A DNA stretch of 11,534 nucleotides from Campylobacteraceae bacterium (GCA_026982175.1 JALSHP010000311.1:1-11534); one strand, 5' to 3'. Counted from the first letter of the stretch, positions 1-6,617 are shown. Translations and numbers: made by a program. Notes: generated by a model from the letters alone, not told the origin.

Positions 1-12
1 GTATTTTTTCAT
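1..12 (-). CDS. First four codons of a divergent gene cut by the left edge
   Basis: On the minus strand an ATG at 12-10 is followed by codons reading M-K-K-Y before the window ends. It is preceded by an AAGGTG ribosome binding site (minus strand of 18-23) at a 5-base spacing and by an extended -10 at 42-50. Ribosome site, start and promoter line up as expected for a real gene start. An M-K-K opening is common in secreted or membrane proteins, but four codons cannot identify the product. The gene diverges from the rhodanese gene. Confidence 0.55.
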
Positions 13-41
13 TGTTTCACCTTGTCGTAAGATTATGTGCA

Positions 42-50
42 ATTATAGCA
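42..50 (-). promoter_or_regulatory. Extended -10 promoter of the left-edge gene
   Basis: The minus strand reads TGCTATAAT, a perfect extended -10 (TGnTATAAT). Transcription would start near position 35, giving a leader of about 23 bases that contains the AAGGTG site. Campylobacterota vegetative promoters are known for a strong -10 and a poorly conserved -35, which fits the lack of a clear -35 here. Confidence 0.55.
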
Positions 51-100
51 AAGTTAATTATGAGAAGAAGCATATTTTTTATGAATTACAATTATATTAA

Positions 101-106
101 TATAAT
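101..106 (+). promoter_or_regulatory. Candidate -10 element of the rhodanese gene
   Basis: TATAAT at 101-106 lies about 50 bases before the rhodanese start. It forms the right end of an 18-base perfect palindrome (90-107, AATTATATT/AATATAATT). A second possible -10 (GATAAT) sits at 111-116. No -35 is evident. The region is so AT-rich that the choice between the two is uncertain. Confidence 0.4.
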
Positions 107-156
107 TTTTGATAATATATCACATAATAAAAAATTATTAAAGGAATTAAATAAGT

Positions 157-516
157 ATGAGTGAATTACTAGATAAGTCATCAATTACATCAGATGAGTT
201 GGAAACTTTATTGGCACAAAGAGAAGCTGGAGAGGTAGATTTTTTATTGGTTGATGTAAGAGAGATGCAAGAGTATGATGCTTCTCATGTAAAAGGGGTG
301 GATATGCTTAAACCTACTTCCACTTTTCAAGAGTGGGGTGAAGAGTTCTATAATGAGCATAAAGATAAAAAAGTAATTATTTTTACGTGTCGTTCAGGTC
401 ATCGTTCAGGGCAGGTTCAAAGTGTTTTCATTCAAAGTGGTATGAATAATGTGATTAACCATGATGGTGGGATTATCTCTTATCGTGGTGAGCAAGAGAG
501 AGGTTCTTCTTTTTAA
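157..516 (+). CDS. Single-domain rhodanese-like sulfurtransferase
   Basis: A 119-residue protein consisting of one rhodanese domain. The entry motif VDVRE is at residues 32-36, and the active-site loop CRSGHRSG starts at the presumed catalytic Cys78, which would carry the persulfide. A GG-I-x-x-Y segment near residues 104-109 matches the end of the fold. There is no signal peptide or membrane segment, so it is probably cytoplasmic. Family members move sulfane sulfur from thiosulfate, polysulfide or protein persulfides to thiol acceptors; the real substrate cannot be read from sequence. The start is supported by AAGGA at 141-145. The next gene, a multihaem cytochrome, lies 87 bases downstream on the same strand, which hints at a sulfur or redox role but does not prove one. 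Confidence 0.9.
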   Translation: MSELLDKSSITSDELETLLAQREAGEVDFLLVDVREMQEYDASHVKGVDMLKPTSTFQEWGEEFYNEHKDKKVIIFTCRSGHRSGQVQSVFIQSGMNNVINHDGGIISYRGEQERGSSF

Positions 517-540
517 TTACTTTTTTCTTTTATTCTTCTG

Positions 541-563
541 TAGGTTCAATTCTCTTGAACCTA
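541..563 (+). repeat. Perfect 9-bp inverted repeat between rhodanese and cytochrome genes
   Basis: TAGGTTCAA (541-549), a 5-base loop TTCTC, then the exact complement TTGAACCTA (555-563). A U-rich run precedes the hairpin rather than following it, so it is not a standard intrinsic terminator on the plus strand. It could be a weak terminator or attenuator between the two co-directional genes, an mRNA-end stabiliser, or an operator for the cytochrome gene. Confidence 0.5.
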
Positions 564-603
564 ACTAATCGCAAATTATTCAAAGTTTTGTTAAGCTTAG
601 GGG

Positions 604-1908
604 ATGAAAAAAAATCTTCTATTTATATTTATCTTGTTACTTCTTCTAGCGTGGTTCTTTCAACCTAAAATTCTTCCTTATTATGCACAACTTACTCAAG
701 AGCGTGTGGGTTTAAATGTTGACTTAGAACCTAAGGCACAAAAAAACGCACATTTTGTGGGTTCGGATAAATGTAAGAAATGTCACCAAGAGGAGCATAA
801 AGCATGGAGTGCCTCAATGCACTCTAAGATGATTCAAAATATTCAAAAAGATGCTTCTGTCGTGGTGGCAGATTTTTCAAAACTTCCTCATGATGCTGAT
901 TTTACTTTAAAAGAGGCACTTTATACGATTGGCTCAAAGTTTAAACAGCGTTACATGATACCCACGAAGCTTAATGGAAAAGATGATTTCCGTCTTGGTA
1001 ATTATCAATGGAATGTAGAGACTAAAAAATGGCAAGGGTTTAAGCCCTATAAATATTGGTACAAAGATGCTTATGAACATAACAATAAAACTTTTCCAAC
1101 TTCAAATACTTGTGATGGGTGTCACTTTGTGGGATATATGTCCACTGAAAAAAGGGTAGAACCTGCCATTGCTTGTGAGTCTTGTCATGGAGCAGGGTCG
1201 AAGCATGTTGAAAATCCAGAAAGTTTGGTCTATAAAGCATCAGATTTTGACCCTATTCGTGCCAATGAAGTCTGTTTACAGTGTCACATGAGAAACAGAG
1301 ATAAACGTTTAGATGCTAATATTTCAGTTAAAGATTTATGGCACATTGCGAAAGATTATCCAAGTGGGTATGAAGCAGGAAATCCTTTAATTAACTATAA
1401 AAAACCAGCTCCTTTTGAGTTGGGGATTGAGACCAAAGAGTTTTGGGCAAATGGAGCGGCTAAAAAGAACCGTACCCAAGGAAATGAGTATGTTCATGAT
1501 GCTATGTACGCTCATGGAATTACTTGTATCAATTGTCACAACCCTCATGAGTTAAGCAATACGGCTCAAAAATCAGAGGGGAATGAAGCTTGTATGAAGT
1601 GTCACTCTTTCGGTTCAATTGTTGGTCCACATCAAAACTCTTTAGAGGGGCATTCCAAACATAAAGCCAACTCTAAAGGTTCACGTTGTATTGAGTGTCA
1701 TATGCCAAAAACTGCACGACACACAGGAAAATCACCTCTTACTGTACGTTCTCATAGATTTGCATTTACTTCACCTGCACAGACATTAAAGTACAAAATG
1801 CCCAAAGAGACCAATGCGTGTTATGCTTGTCATAAGGAGAAAAGTTTGGAGGAACTTCAAAAAGATTTAGAATCGTGGGGTATGGTGAATTGGAAAGATA
1901 TGCAATAA
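604..1908 (+). CDS. Eight-haem c-type cytochrome, cytochrome c554-like N-terminal half
   Basis: A 434-residue exported electron-transfer protein. Residues 1-20 form a signal peptide or membrane anchor (two Lys, then a Leu/Ile/Phe run). Eight CXXCH haem sites start at Cys57, 170, 191, 224, 308, 330, 362 and 406. The first four follow the cytochrome c554 pattern: CKKCH with a W-x-x-S-x-H tail, then CDGCH-x-x-G, CESCHGAGSKH and CLQCH. Between sites 1 and 2 lies an insert with Y-x-I-G and Gln/Tyr/Trp-rich segments, as in the multihaem family often joined to TPR repeats. The second half carries CINCHNPHE and CIECHMPK sites. No CXXCK variant is present. It probably acts in the periplasm, but donor and acceptor are unknown. 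An in-frame TAG at 598-600 makes this ATG the first possible start; the GGGG run touches the ATG, an unusually tight ribosome-site spacing. Confidence 0.9.
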   Translation: MKKNLLFIFILLLLLAWFFQPKILPYYAQLTQERVGLNVDLEPKAQKNAHFVGSDKCKKCHQEEHKAWSASMHSKMIQNIQKDASVVVADFSKLPHDADFTLKEALYTIGSKFKQRYMIPTKLNGKDDFRLGNYQWNVETKKWQGFKPYKYWYKDAYEHNNKTFPTSNTCDGCHFVGYMSTEKRVEPAIACESCHGAGSKHVENPESLVYKASDFDPIRANEVCLQCHMRNRDKRLDANISVKDLWHIAKDYPSGYEAGNPLINYKKPAPFELGIETKEFWANGAAKKNRTQGNEYVHDAMYAHGITCINCHNPHELSNTAQKSEGNEACMKCHSFGSIVGPHQNSLEGHSKHKANSKGSRCIECHMPKTARHTGKSPLTVRSHRFAFTSPAQTLKYKMPKETNACYACHKEKSLEELQKDLESWGMVNWKDMQ

Positions 1909-1913
1909 AGAGA

Positions 1914-1942
1914 TGAAATAGGGATTAAAAATCCCTATTTCA
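1914..1942. terminator. Bidirectional hairpin between convergent cytochrome and qmcA genes
   Basis: A 13-bp perfect stem (TGAAATAGGGATT at 1914-1926 and its complement at 1930-1942) encloses a 3-base loop. It lies between two converging genes and overlaps the last two sense codons and stop codon of the minus-strand gene. The flanking U-tracts are weak (TCTCTTTATT on the minus-strand side), but stem length and position make a shared transcription terminator the best explanation. Confidence 0.8.
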
Positions 1943-2786
1943 ACACACTTCCTAACATCCCTTTAATCGCCGATTGAATATCAGCAGGATAAACCACAAA
2001 TTTTGCATTAGGTGATTGGGTCATCTTCTCTAAAGTATTAATGTAACGGTCACCTAACAAGAACATCGCAGGTAACTCTTTGCCATCGGTGGCTTGGGCA
2101 ATCATCTGCATCGCTTTTGCTGAAGCGTTTGCCAATGCCACTTGTGCTTGGGCTTCAAGTTTTGAGGCTTCAAGTTTACCTTGGGCTTCTAAAATGGCAG
2201 CGTTTTTGTTTCCCTCTGCTGTGGTTTCAATGGCTCTTCTTTCACGTTCAGCTGCTGCTTGGCGTTCCATAGAATCTTGCATTGAGCCACTTGGATTAAT
2301 GTCTTGAATCTCTACAGATTTTACCGTAACACCCCAATCAGCGACATCATCAATGATATTCTCTTTGAGTTTTGCTTTAATTTGGTCACGGTTTGAGAGG
2401 GCTTCATCGAGTTTCATCTCACCAATAATTGAACGCAGAGTAGTCATGATGAGGTTAGAGATAGCAAGTTTAAAATCTTCAACGCCATAAAGGGCATCTT
2501 TAGGATTAGTGACGCGAATAAATGCAATGGCATTGGTACGAATGACAGCATTGTCTTTGGTAATCACCTCTTGTTGAGGTATGTCCATAATAATGTCACG
2601 CGTTGAGATACGTTGGCGTACATCGTCTATGTAGGGGACAATGATATTTAGTCCAGGTTCTAAAGTCCGTGAAAATTTTCCCAGTTTTTCAATGACCCAT
2701 TCCTCTCCTTGTGGGACAATTTTAATCCCTTTGTAAAGGGTAACAATGACAGCGACGGCTAAGATGATGAGTATGTTTAATTCCAT
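1935..2786 (-). CDS. qmcA: SPFH/band 7 (stomatin-like, QmcA-type) membrane protein
   Basis: A 283-residue protein with one N-terminal membrane segment (about 3-18). The SPFH/band 7 domain begins at KIVPQGEEWVIEKLGKF (22-38) and continues through the family signatures EPGLNIIVPYID (43-54) and R-x-x-I-G-E-M-x-L-D-E (118-128). After it comes an Ala/Glu/Arg-rich coiled coil (about 170-235) and a C-terminal hydrophobic segment ending in a V-V-Y-P motif. Paraslipins of this kind form large ring or cage oligomers in the membrane, often with an NfeD-family partner; here the nfeD-like gene is immediately upstream with a 15-base gap. A strong site, AAGGAAG, precedes the start. The symbol follows E. coli QmcA by family resemblance. 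The role is usually described as membrane-domain organisation or protease-linked quality control, and a precise function is not established. Confidence 0.88.
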   Translation of the reverse strand: MELNILIILAVAVIVTLYKGIKIVPQGEEWVIEKLGKFSRTLEPGLNIIVPYIDDVRQRISTRDIIMDIPQQEVITKDNAVIRTNAIAFIRVTNPKDALYGVEDFKLAISNLIMTTLRSIIGEMKLDEALSNRDQIKAKLKENIIDDVADWGVTVKSVEIQDINPSGSMQDSMERQAAAERERRAIETTAEGNKNAAILEAQGKLEASKLEAQAQVALANASAKAMQMIAQATDGKELPAMFLLGDRYINTLEKMTQSPNAKFVVYPADIQSAIKGMLGSVLK

Positions 2787-2801
2787 TTTATCTTCCTTAT
2801 A

Positions 2802-3254
2802 TTATAGTGGAGCAACTTCGATGAGTTGTCCTTTGACTTGCACAATTTTAATGCGTGAATTTTCATTTATGTCCTCTTTTGAAGTGGCAAACCAAGTGGT
2901 GTTTCCTAAAACAGGGGTGTCAAATTTTACTTCTCCACGTCCATTATGAGGAATGGCTTTGGTCACAACCCCTAAAGTGTCCAATGAGTAGTTCGATTGT
3001 CCAGAGCTTTCAACATTGGGATTTTTAAGGTATTTGAACCATAAAAACAAAGAGAGAAGAGAGAGAATAATCCATAAAAAGAGTTCAAACTCTATGGAGG
3101 TTTTAAAGAGATTGTCTATTGCCCCCACAAGCATAGCAGATACTCCTAATCCAAGCATCATAAATGTACCAATAAATATTTCAGAGGTAACCAAGATAAG
3201 CCCAAAGGCAATCCAGTGCCACCAAAGTAGTTCTGTTGATAATAGTTCAATCAT
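2802..3254 (-). CDS. NfeD-like membrane protein, partner of the SPFH protein
   Basis: A 150-residue protein of the short NfeD class (as E. coli YbbJ). It has three membrane segments (about 10-29, 31-47 and 57-75) and, after a short polar linker, a soluble OB-fold-like domain (about 92-150) with L-G-x-V-x-T, G-x-G-x-V-x-F and a final V-x-G-x-x-L-x-V pattern, typical of the family. It lacks the ClpP/serine-protease domain of long NfeD proteins. The OB domain is thought to contact the partner SPFH oligomer, and the gene order nfeD-qmcA is the usual one. An AAGGAA site (minus strand of 3260-3265) supports the start. A possible separate promoter lies just upstream. Confidence 0.85.
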   Translation of the reverse strand: MIELLSTELLWWHWIAFGLILVTSEIFIGTFMMLGLGVSAMLVGAIDNLFKTSIEFELFLWIILSLLSLFLWFKYLKNPNVESSGQSNYSLDTLGVVTKAIPHNGRGEVKFDTPVLGNTTWFATSKEDINENSRIKIVQVKGQLIEVAPL

Positions 3255-3272
3255 ATTTGTTCCTTATGATTT

Positions 3273-3278
3273 ATTATA
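3273..3278 (-). promoter_or_regulatory. Possible internal -10 in front of the nfeD-qmcA pair
   Basis: TATAAT on the minus strand within the 32-base gap between the hydrolase stop and the nfeD-like start, just upstream of that gene's AAGGAA site. Transcription would begin only about 12 bases before the start codon. There is no TG extension and no good -35, so this may be chance in AT-rich DNA. Confidence 0.3.
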
Positions 3279-3286
3279 CTACTTTT

Positions 3287-4231
3287 TTATTGATTTATGT
3301 AGTTGAAACAGGACTCTTCTCGTGGATTAGGGGCATAATTTTCTGTGGGCTTACATCCAGAAGAGTTGTGTGAACGTTGAAAAGAGCTTAACAAATGTTG
3401 ATACTCTTTGTCACTTGGCAGTGTTCCCTCCGCTTCTATGTGTAAATATTTTGTGCTGATATCATTTTTAGAAAATATTTTCTCTTTATTTTGATTAAAG
3501 AAAGTAAACGAAGCGAGACTTTCAATGGGTGCATAGATGCCTTTTTGGACCAGCTCCTTTGGCTCTGCATAAAAAGGAGTTTGATGGTTTCCTCCCTCTT
3601 TAACCATGATAAATGTTTTATGTTTAACATCCATAAGCTTGTACATGTCCAAATAAATTCTAGGGTCAGTAGTATGGTCATTTTCAAAAAGTTGCGTTAC
3701 AAAATTGGTGTTTTTAGGTAATTTCATGGAGTCTTTAAATTGAAAATCAATCCATGGTGACATGCCAAAGATAAAACGACCATCTTTTCCCAATTTATCT
3801 TGTGTAAAAAGCATGTAGCCCAAACTAGGCAATACACCTGCTCCTGATGAGTGACCTATAAGCCCTATTTGTCGGTCATCACTTAAACCTTTTTCTGTAC
3901 AAATTTTACGTGCATAGGTGATGGCATCATAGAAATGATAGCTCATGAAATCAGAAGCAAAACTTTGTGTTGAAATACCAACAACCACATAACCTTGTTT
4001 TGCTAAATGATTATAAATATGCTCATAACTTCGTCTATCAGAGGTTGATGCTGATAAAAAGTATATTGTTGGCTTTATGCTATTGGTTTCTTGATAGTAA
4101 ATACTAATACCCATTTTATTCTGATGTTGAACGGTAATCGTCTTATGAAAAGAGTTAATAGTCGTTTCTTCTGTGTTACTACAAGCAAGTGTATAGAGTA
4201 AAGCTATGAGTAAAAGAATACGTTTATACAT
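3287..4231 (-). CDS. Predicted alpha/beta-hydrolase lipoprotein (serine esterase/lipase-like)
   Basis: A 314-residue protein with an N-terminal export signal ending L-A-C at Cys17. This approximates a lipobox, although Tyr at -4 departs from the standard pattern, so attachment to a lipid is likely but not certain. The hydrolase core has the nucleophile elbow GHSSG (126-130, Ser128), a probable acid at Asp185 or Asp189 in ENDHTTDP, and a catalytic His216 in GGNHQTP. Layout and the elbow recall platelet-activating-factor acetylhydrolase/chlorophyllase-like esterases; the substrate is unknown. Two Cys near the C-terminus (293 and 308) could form a disulfide outside the cytoplasm. It starts 12 bases after ispE and its AAAGGAAT ribosome site touches the ispE stop codon, so the two are probably co-transcribed. 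No functional link to isoprenoid synthesis is evident. Confidence 0.78.
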   Translation of the reverse strand: MYKRILLLIALLYTLACSNTEETTINSFHKTITVQHQNKMGISIYYQETNSIKPTIYFLSASTSDRRSYEHIYNHLAKQGYVVVGISTQSFASDFMSYHFYDAITYARKICTEKGLSDDRQIGLIGHSSGAGVLPSLGYMLFTQDKLGKDGRFIFGMSPWIDFQFKDSMKLPKNTNFVTQLFENDHTTDPRIYLDMYKLMDVKHKTFIMVKEGGNHQTPFYAEPKELVQKGIYAPIESLASFTFFNQNKEKIFSKNDISTKYLHIEAEGTLPSDKEYQHLLSSFQRSHNSSGCKPTENYAPNPREESCFNYINQ

Positions 4232-4243
4232 GTGAAATTCCTT

Positions 4244-5002
4244 TTATTTAATCTTAAAAAAAGTACTACCTGAACCTGAAAAATACCACCCTTTGGGTTG
4301 TGCTTCTAAGAGTTCAGGGTAGGCGATGAGTGAGGCTTTATAAAGGTCATTGGCTTGGGTTGCAGAGACTTTATGTAGAATCTTTTTAGACGAAAGCTTC
4401 TCCCATCCTTCAAAAGTTGTCAAGTCAATTTTGTTAAGTAACTCTTTTTTAAAAGTTTTATAGACTAAAGCTGTGTTGCAATGAATGCTAGGGGTAAAGA
4501 GTTCTATTGCTAAGGCTTCATCTTGAAACTCTTCTACAATTTCACCAAATCCACTTACATTGGCAGCGTCATAGTTATAGACAAAAAAAGGAATATCAGC
4601 CCCAATAATTGAGCCAATTTGTGCTAAGGTAGGGGTATTAATATTGAGTTTACAAACTTCATTAAAGAGACGCATAAAGGCAGCAGCATCACTACTTCCT
4701 CCTCCTAAACCTGCACCAGATGGTATGTTTTTTTGAACAACTACTTTATGTCTTTTAAAAAAATCTGTTTTAATATTAAGCTCTTTTTGCATAGCAATAT
4801 AGGCTTTATAGATAATATTCTCTTCTACAGAAATTCCCTCACACCCCTCAATGGTGAAGTTTTCGCATTGTTGAGGTACAAAAGAGATAACATCATAAAG
4901 ATGAGGCACTTTTACAAAACGTGAAAGTAGCGTATGGTAGCCATTTTTGTGTCCTGTTATTTTTAAAAAAGTGTTAATCTTAGCATGGGCTTTTAGGGTC
5001 AT
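4244..5002 (-). CDS. ispE: 4-diphosphocytidyl-2-C-methyl-D-erythritol kinase
   Basis: IspE phosphorylates CDP-methylerythritol with ATP in the MEP pathway to isopentenyl diphosphate, in the cytoplasm. At 252 residues it is slightly shorter than the E. coli enzyme, as in other Campylobacterota. It shows the GHMP-kinase pattern: AHAKIN with conserved Lys8, the ATP loop PSGAGLGGGSSDAA (94-107), the catalytic Asp in GADIPFF (Asp136), and the C-terminal glycine motif FSGSGSTFF (241-249). It starts 9 bases after the DUF4395 stop with no recognisable Shine-Dalgarno, so translation is probably coupled to the upstream gene. Confidence 0.95.
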   Translation of the reverse strand: MTLKAHAKINTFLKITGHKNGYHTLLSRFVKVPHLYDVISFVPQQCENFTIEGCEGISVEENIIYKAYIAMQKELNIKTDFFKRHKVVVQKNIPSGAGLGGGSSDAAAFMRLFNEVCKLNINTPTLAQIGSIIGADIPFFVYNYDAANVSGFGEIVEEFQDEALAIELFTPSIHCNTALVYKTFKKELLNKIDLTTFEGWEKLSSKKILHKVSATQANDLYKASLIAYPELLEAQPKGWYFSGSGSTFFKIK

Positions 5003-5011
5003 GATATATGC

Positions 5012-5749
5012 CTAAAAATCGTCATCATCATCTTCGTTAAATTCAGCTTCCATTTTGGCTTCATTTTCATCTATGAGTTGTTGTTTAGTAAGGACTGCTT
5101 CATGTAAAAACTCTCCAAAAAATGTTTTAGATTCTGTTTTGGCTAAGAAGAGGTATGTTCCTGCTAATAATGCTATGAGTACGGTAATACTAATGACTTT
5201 TTGTGCCAAATTAAAGGTTTGAATAGGCTCTTTAATATGCACTTCACAAGCACCACCTGGGCAGTGTTGTGCTTTTTTTCGTGTGAAAAAACTGTAGAGT
5301 TTACACCCCACACAGATAGAGAGTGCAGCCTCCATAAAAAGTAGTGTAAGACAAAGCACACAAACCAAGACTTTGTAAAAACTAATATCCCAATTTAAGA
5401 CAAACCAATAGACCATAGGAATAGAGATGAACCATCCTAATACCCACGCAAAACGTTTTTGCATGGCACCCACATATTCAGGTGGCTGGTTTTGGATAAA
5501 AACTCGCCCTAAGAGTAGAGAGGGGGCGTATTTAGGGTTGATAATACGAATGGTAAAATCTAAAAAAATAAAAGCAATATAGACCCGTGCGACGATGATG
5601 TGATTGTATCCAATGCCTACAAAAATAACAATCATCCCTAACATAAACATTATTCCAGCGGTTGCTCTAATCTCTCGTTCGTTGACTACACCCTCTGTGT
5701 AACCAGGGACTTTTTCACCATAGTTAAATAAAAAATTATTGAAATTCAT
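5012..5749 (-). CDS. DUF4395 membrane protein with long C-terminal extension
   Basis: A 245-residue inner-membrane protein of unknown function. The first 155 or so residues match the DUF4395 layout: V-N-x-x-x-x-R-x-x-A-G (22-32), a hydrophobic pair (about 33-67), the I-N-P-K-Y-A-P loop (70-76), K-R-F-A-W-V-L-G (98-105), two more membrane spans (about 100-145), and the family CxxC in CVGCKLY (Cys146, Cys149). Family members are usually about 140-150 residues. Here an extra part adds a C-x4-C motif (CPGGAC, Cys163 and Cys168), another membrane span (about 184-204) and a charged tail ending in five Asp and Phe. The two Cys pairs suggest a thiol-redox or metal role, which is inference. A strong AAAGGAG site precedes the start. 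It occupies the slot between truB and ispE that holds csrA in Campylobacter. Confidence 0.8.
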   Translation of the reverse strand: MNFNNFLFNYGEKVPGYTEGVVNEREIRATAGIMFMLGMIVIFVGIGYNHIIVARVYIAFIFLDFTIRIINPKYAPSLLLGRVFIQNQPPEYVGAMQKRFAWVLGWFISIPMVYWFVLNWDISFYKVLVCVLCLTLLFMEAALSICVGCKLYSFFTRKKAQHCPGGACEVHIKEPIQTFNLAQKVISITVLIALLAGTYLFLAKTESKTFFGEFLHEAVLTKQQLIDENEAKMEAEFNEDDDDDF

Positions 5750-5761
5750 TCTACTCCTTTG

Positions 5762-5777
5762 TGCATGTTGTCATGCA
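5762..5777 (-). repeat. Short hairpin around the truB stop codon
   Basis: TGCATG/CATGCA arms of 6 bp with a 4-base loop. The hairpin contains the truB TGA (minus strand of 5773-5771) and ends one base before the AAAGGAGT ribosome site of the DUF4395 gene (5753-5760). It could tune coupling between the two genes, but a 6-bp stem is short enough to be chance. Confidence 0.35.
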
Positions 5778-6595
5778 TATTTGTTTATTCTATTTAACTT
5801 ATACTTAATTTCTCCATCAAGAATCTCAATAACAGAAAAAAACTCTTTTGTCTCGACCCAATATGTCCCATCTTCTTTGATTTCAAAATAATCAAGGTAA
5901 AGTTTTTTCCCAAGCTCTAAAAATTCTTCATCGCCTGTGTAGATGTTTTGAGGAATTTTAAGAAACTTTAGAGGGTCAAGGGCTTTTTCGTTATCATAAA
6001 AAAAATCTCCCTCATTAAGACGTTTCAAGCTTGAAAGGGTAGCATCTACATTTAATTTGTCAGCTAACATTGCCCCCAAAGAACGGATGTATGTCCCCTC
6101 TGAAACAGTGGCTTCAAAATGGACAAAAGGGTGGGTATAGTGAATGAGTTTGATGTCATAAATAGTTGAAGTAATTTGTTTTAGTTTTACCTCTTCTCCC
6201 GCTCTTGCTAAGTCGTAGGCTCTTTGTCCATTAATTTTTTTAGCTGAAAATTTTGGTGGATAATAAGTGAGTTTTCCTTGAAGGCTTTTTAATGCTTCTT
6301 CTATACTCTCAAGAGAGAGCTTAGGAATAATCTTAACTGAATCCACATTTTCAATGTCCAAACTTTCAGAATTTGCCCCAAGCCAAAGCGTTGCTGCGTA
6401 AGATTTGGGTGTTTTTTTGAGATATTGAAATAGCTTAGGATATTGACCTGTAGCGACAATGAGACAGCCTGTGGCAAAAGGGTCAAGGGTACCAGAGAAA
6501 CCTACTTTTTTGGTGTTATATTTTCTTTTTACATACCCCATATAGCCGTTTGATGAACGAAAGATGGGTTTGTTTACTACGAATAGACGGTTCAT
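5771..6595 (-). CDS. truB: tRNA pseudouridine(55) synthase
   Basis: TruB isomerises U55 in the T-loop of tRNAs. The 274-residue protein has the catalytic Asp38 in GTLDPFATG (35-43), the substrate-loop motif K-I-N-G-Q-R-A-Y-D-L-A-R-x-G (120-133), and the later V-S-E-G-T-Y-I-R-S-L-G motif (164-174). The N-terminal motif is KPIFRSSN rather than the classical KPxGxTS, a divergence I associate with Campylobacterota TruB. The C-terminal part (about 200-274) is short and does not look like a classical PUA domain. An AAGG site lies 6 bases before the start. The gene follows the helicase by 54 bases, the order also found in Campylobacter. Confidence 0.94.
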   Translation of the reverse strand: MNRLFVVNKPIFRSSNGYMGYVKRKYNTKKVGFSGTLDPFATGCLIVATGQYPKLFQYLKKTPKSYAATLWLGANSESLDIENVDSVKIIPKLSLESIEEALKSLQGKLTYYPPKFSAKKINGQRAYDLARAGEEVKLKQITSTIYDIKLIHYTHPFVHFEATVSEGTYIRSLGAMLADKLNVDATLSSLKRLNEGDFFYDNEKALDPLKFLKIPQNIYTGDEEFLELGKKLYLDYFEIKEDGTYWVETKEFFSVIEILDGEIKYKLNRINKYA

Positions 6596-6617
6596 TTTTA
6601 CCTTACATAAATGCTAA

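Noticed and set aside
541..563. Standard intrinsic terminator after the rhodanese gene
   Set aside because: The stem is convincing but no U-run follows on the plus strand, so it is listed as an inverted repeat of unknown role.
604..1908. Hydroxylamine oxidoreductase-type octahaem enzyme (epsilon-Hao)
   Set aside because: Those proteins have the second haem motif soon after the first. Here it is about 110 residues later, and the order and spacing fit a c554-like half followed by another four-haem part.
2080..2307. Plus-strand open frame opposite the SPFH gene
   Set aside because: It lies antisense to the Ala/Glu-rich coiled coil, has a composition explained by that repeat, and shows no recognisable domain or ribosome site. 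The minus-strand gene is certain.
3016..3306. Plus-strand 96-codon open frame over the nfeD-like gene
   Set aside because: Antisense to a well-supported NfeD protein, low-complexity Lys/Ser-rich start, no family resemblance.
5750..5770. A hidden csrA between truB and the DUF4395 gene
   Set aside because: The gap is 21 bases and holds only the ribosome site and part of a hairpin, far too short for a CsrA of about 75 residues.
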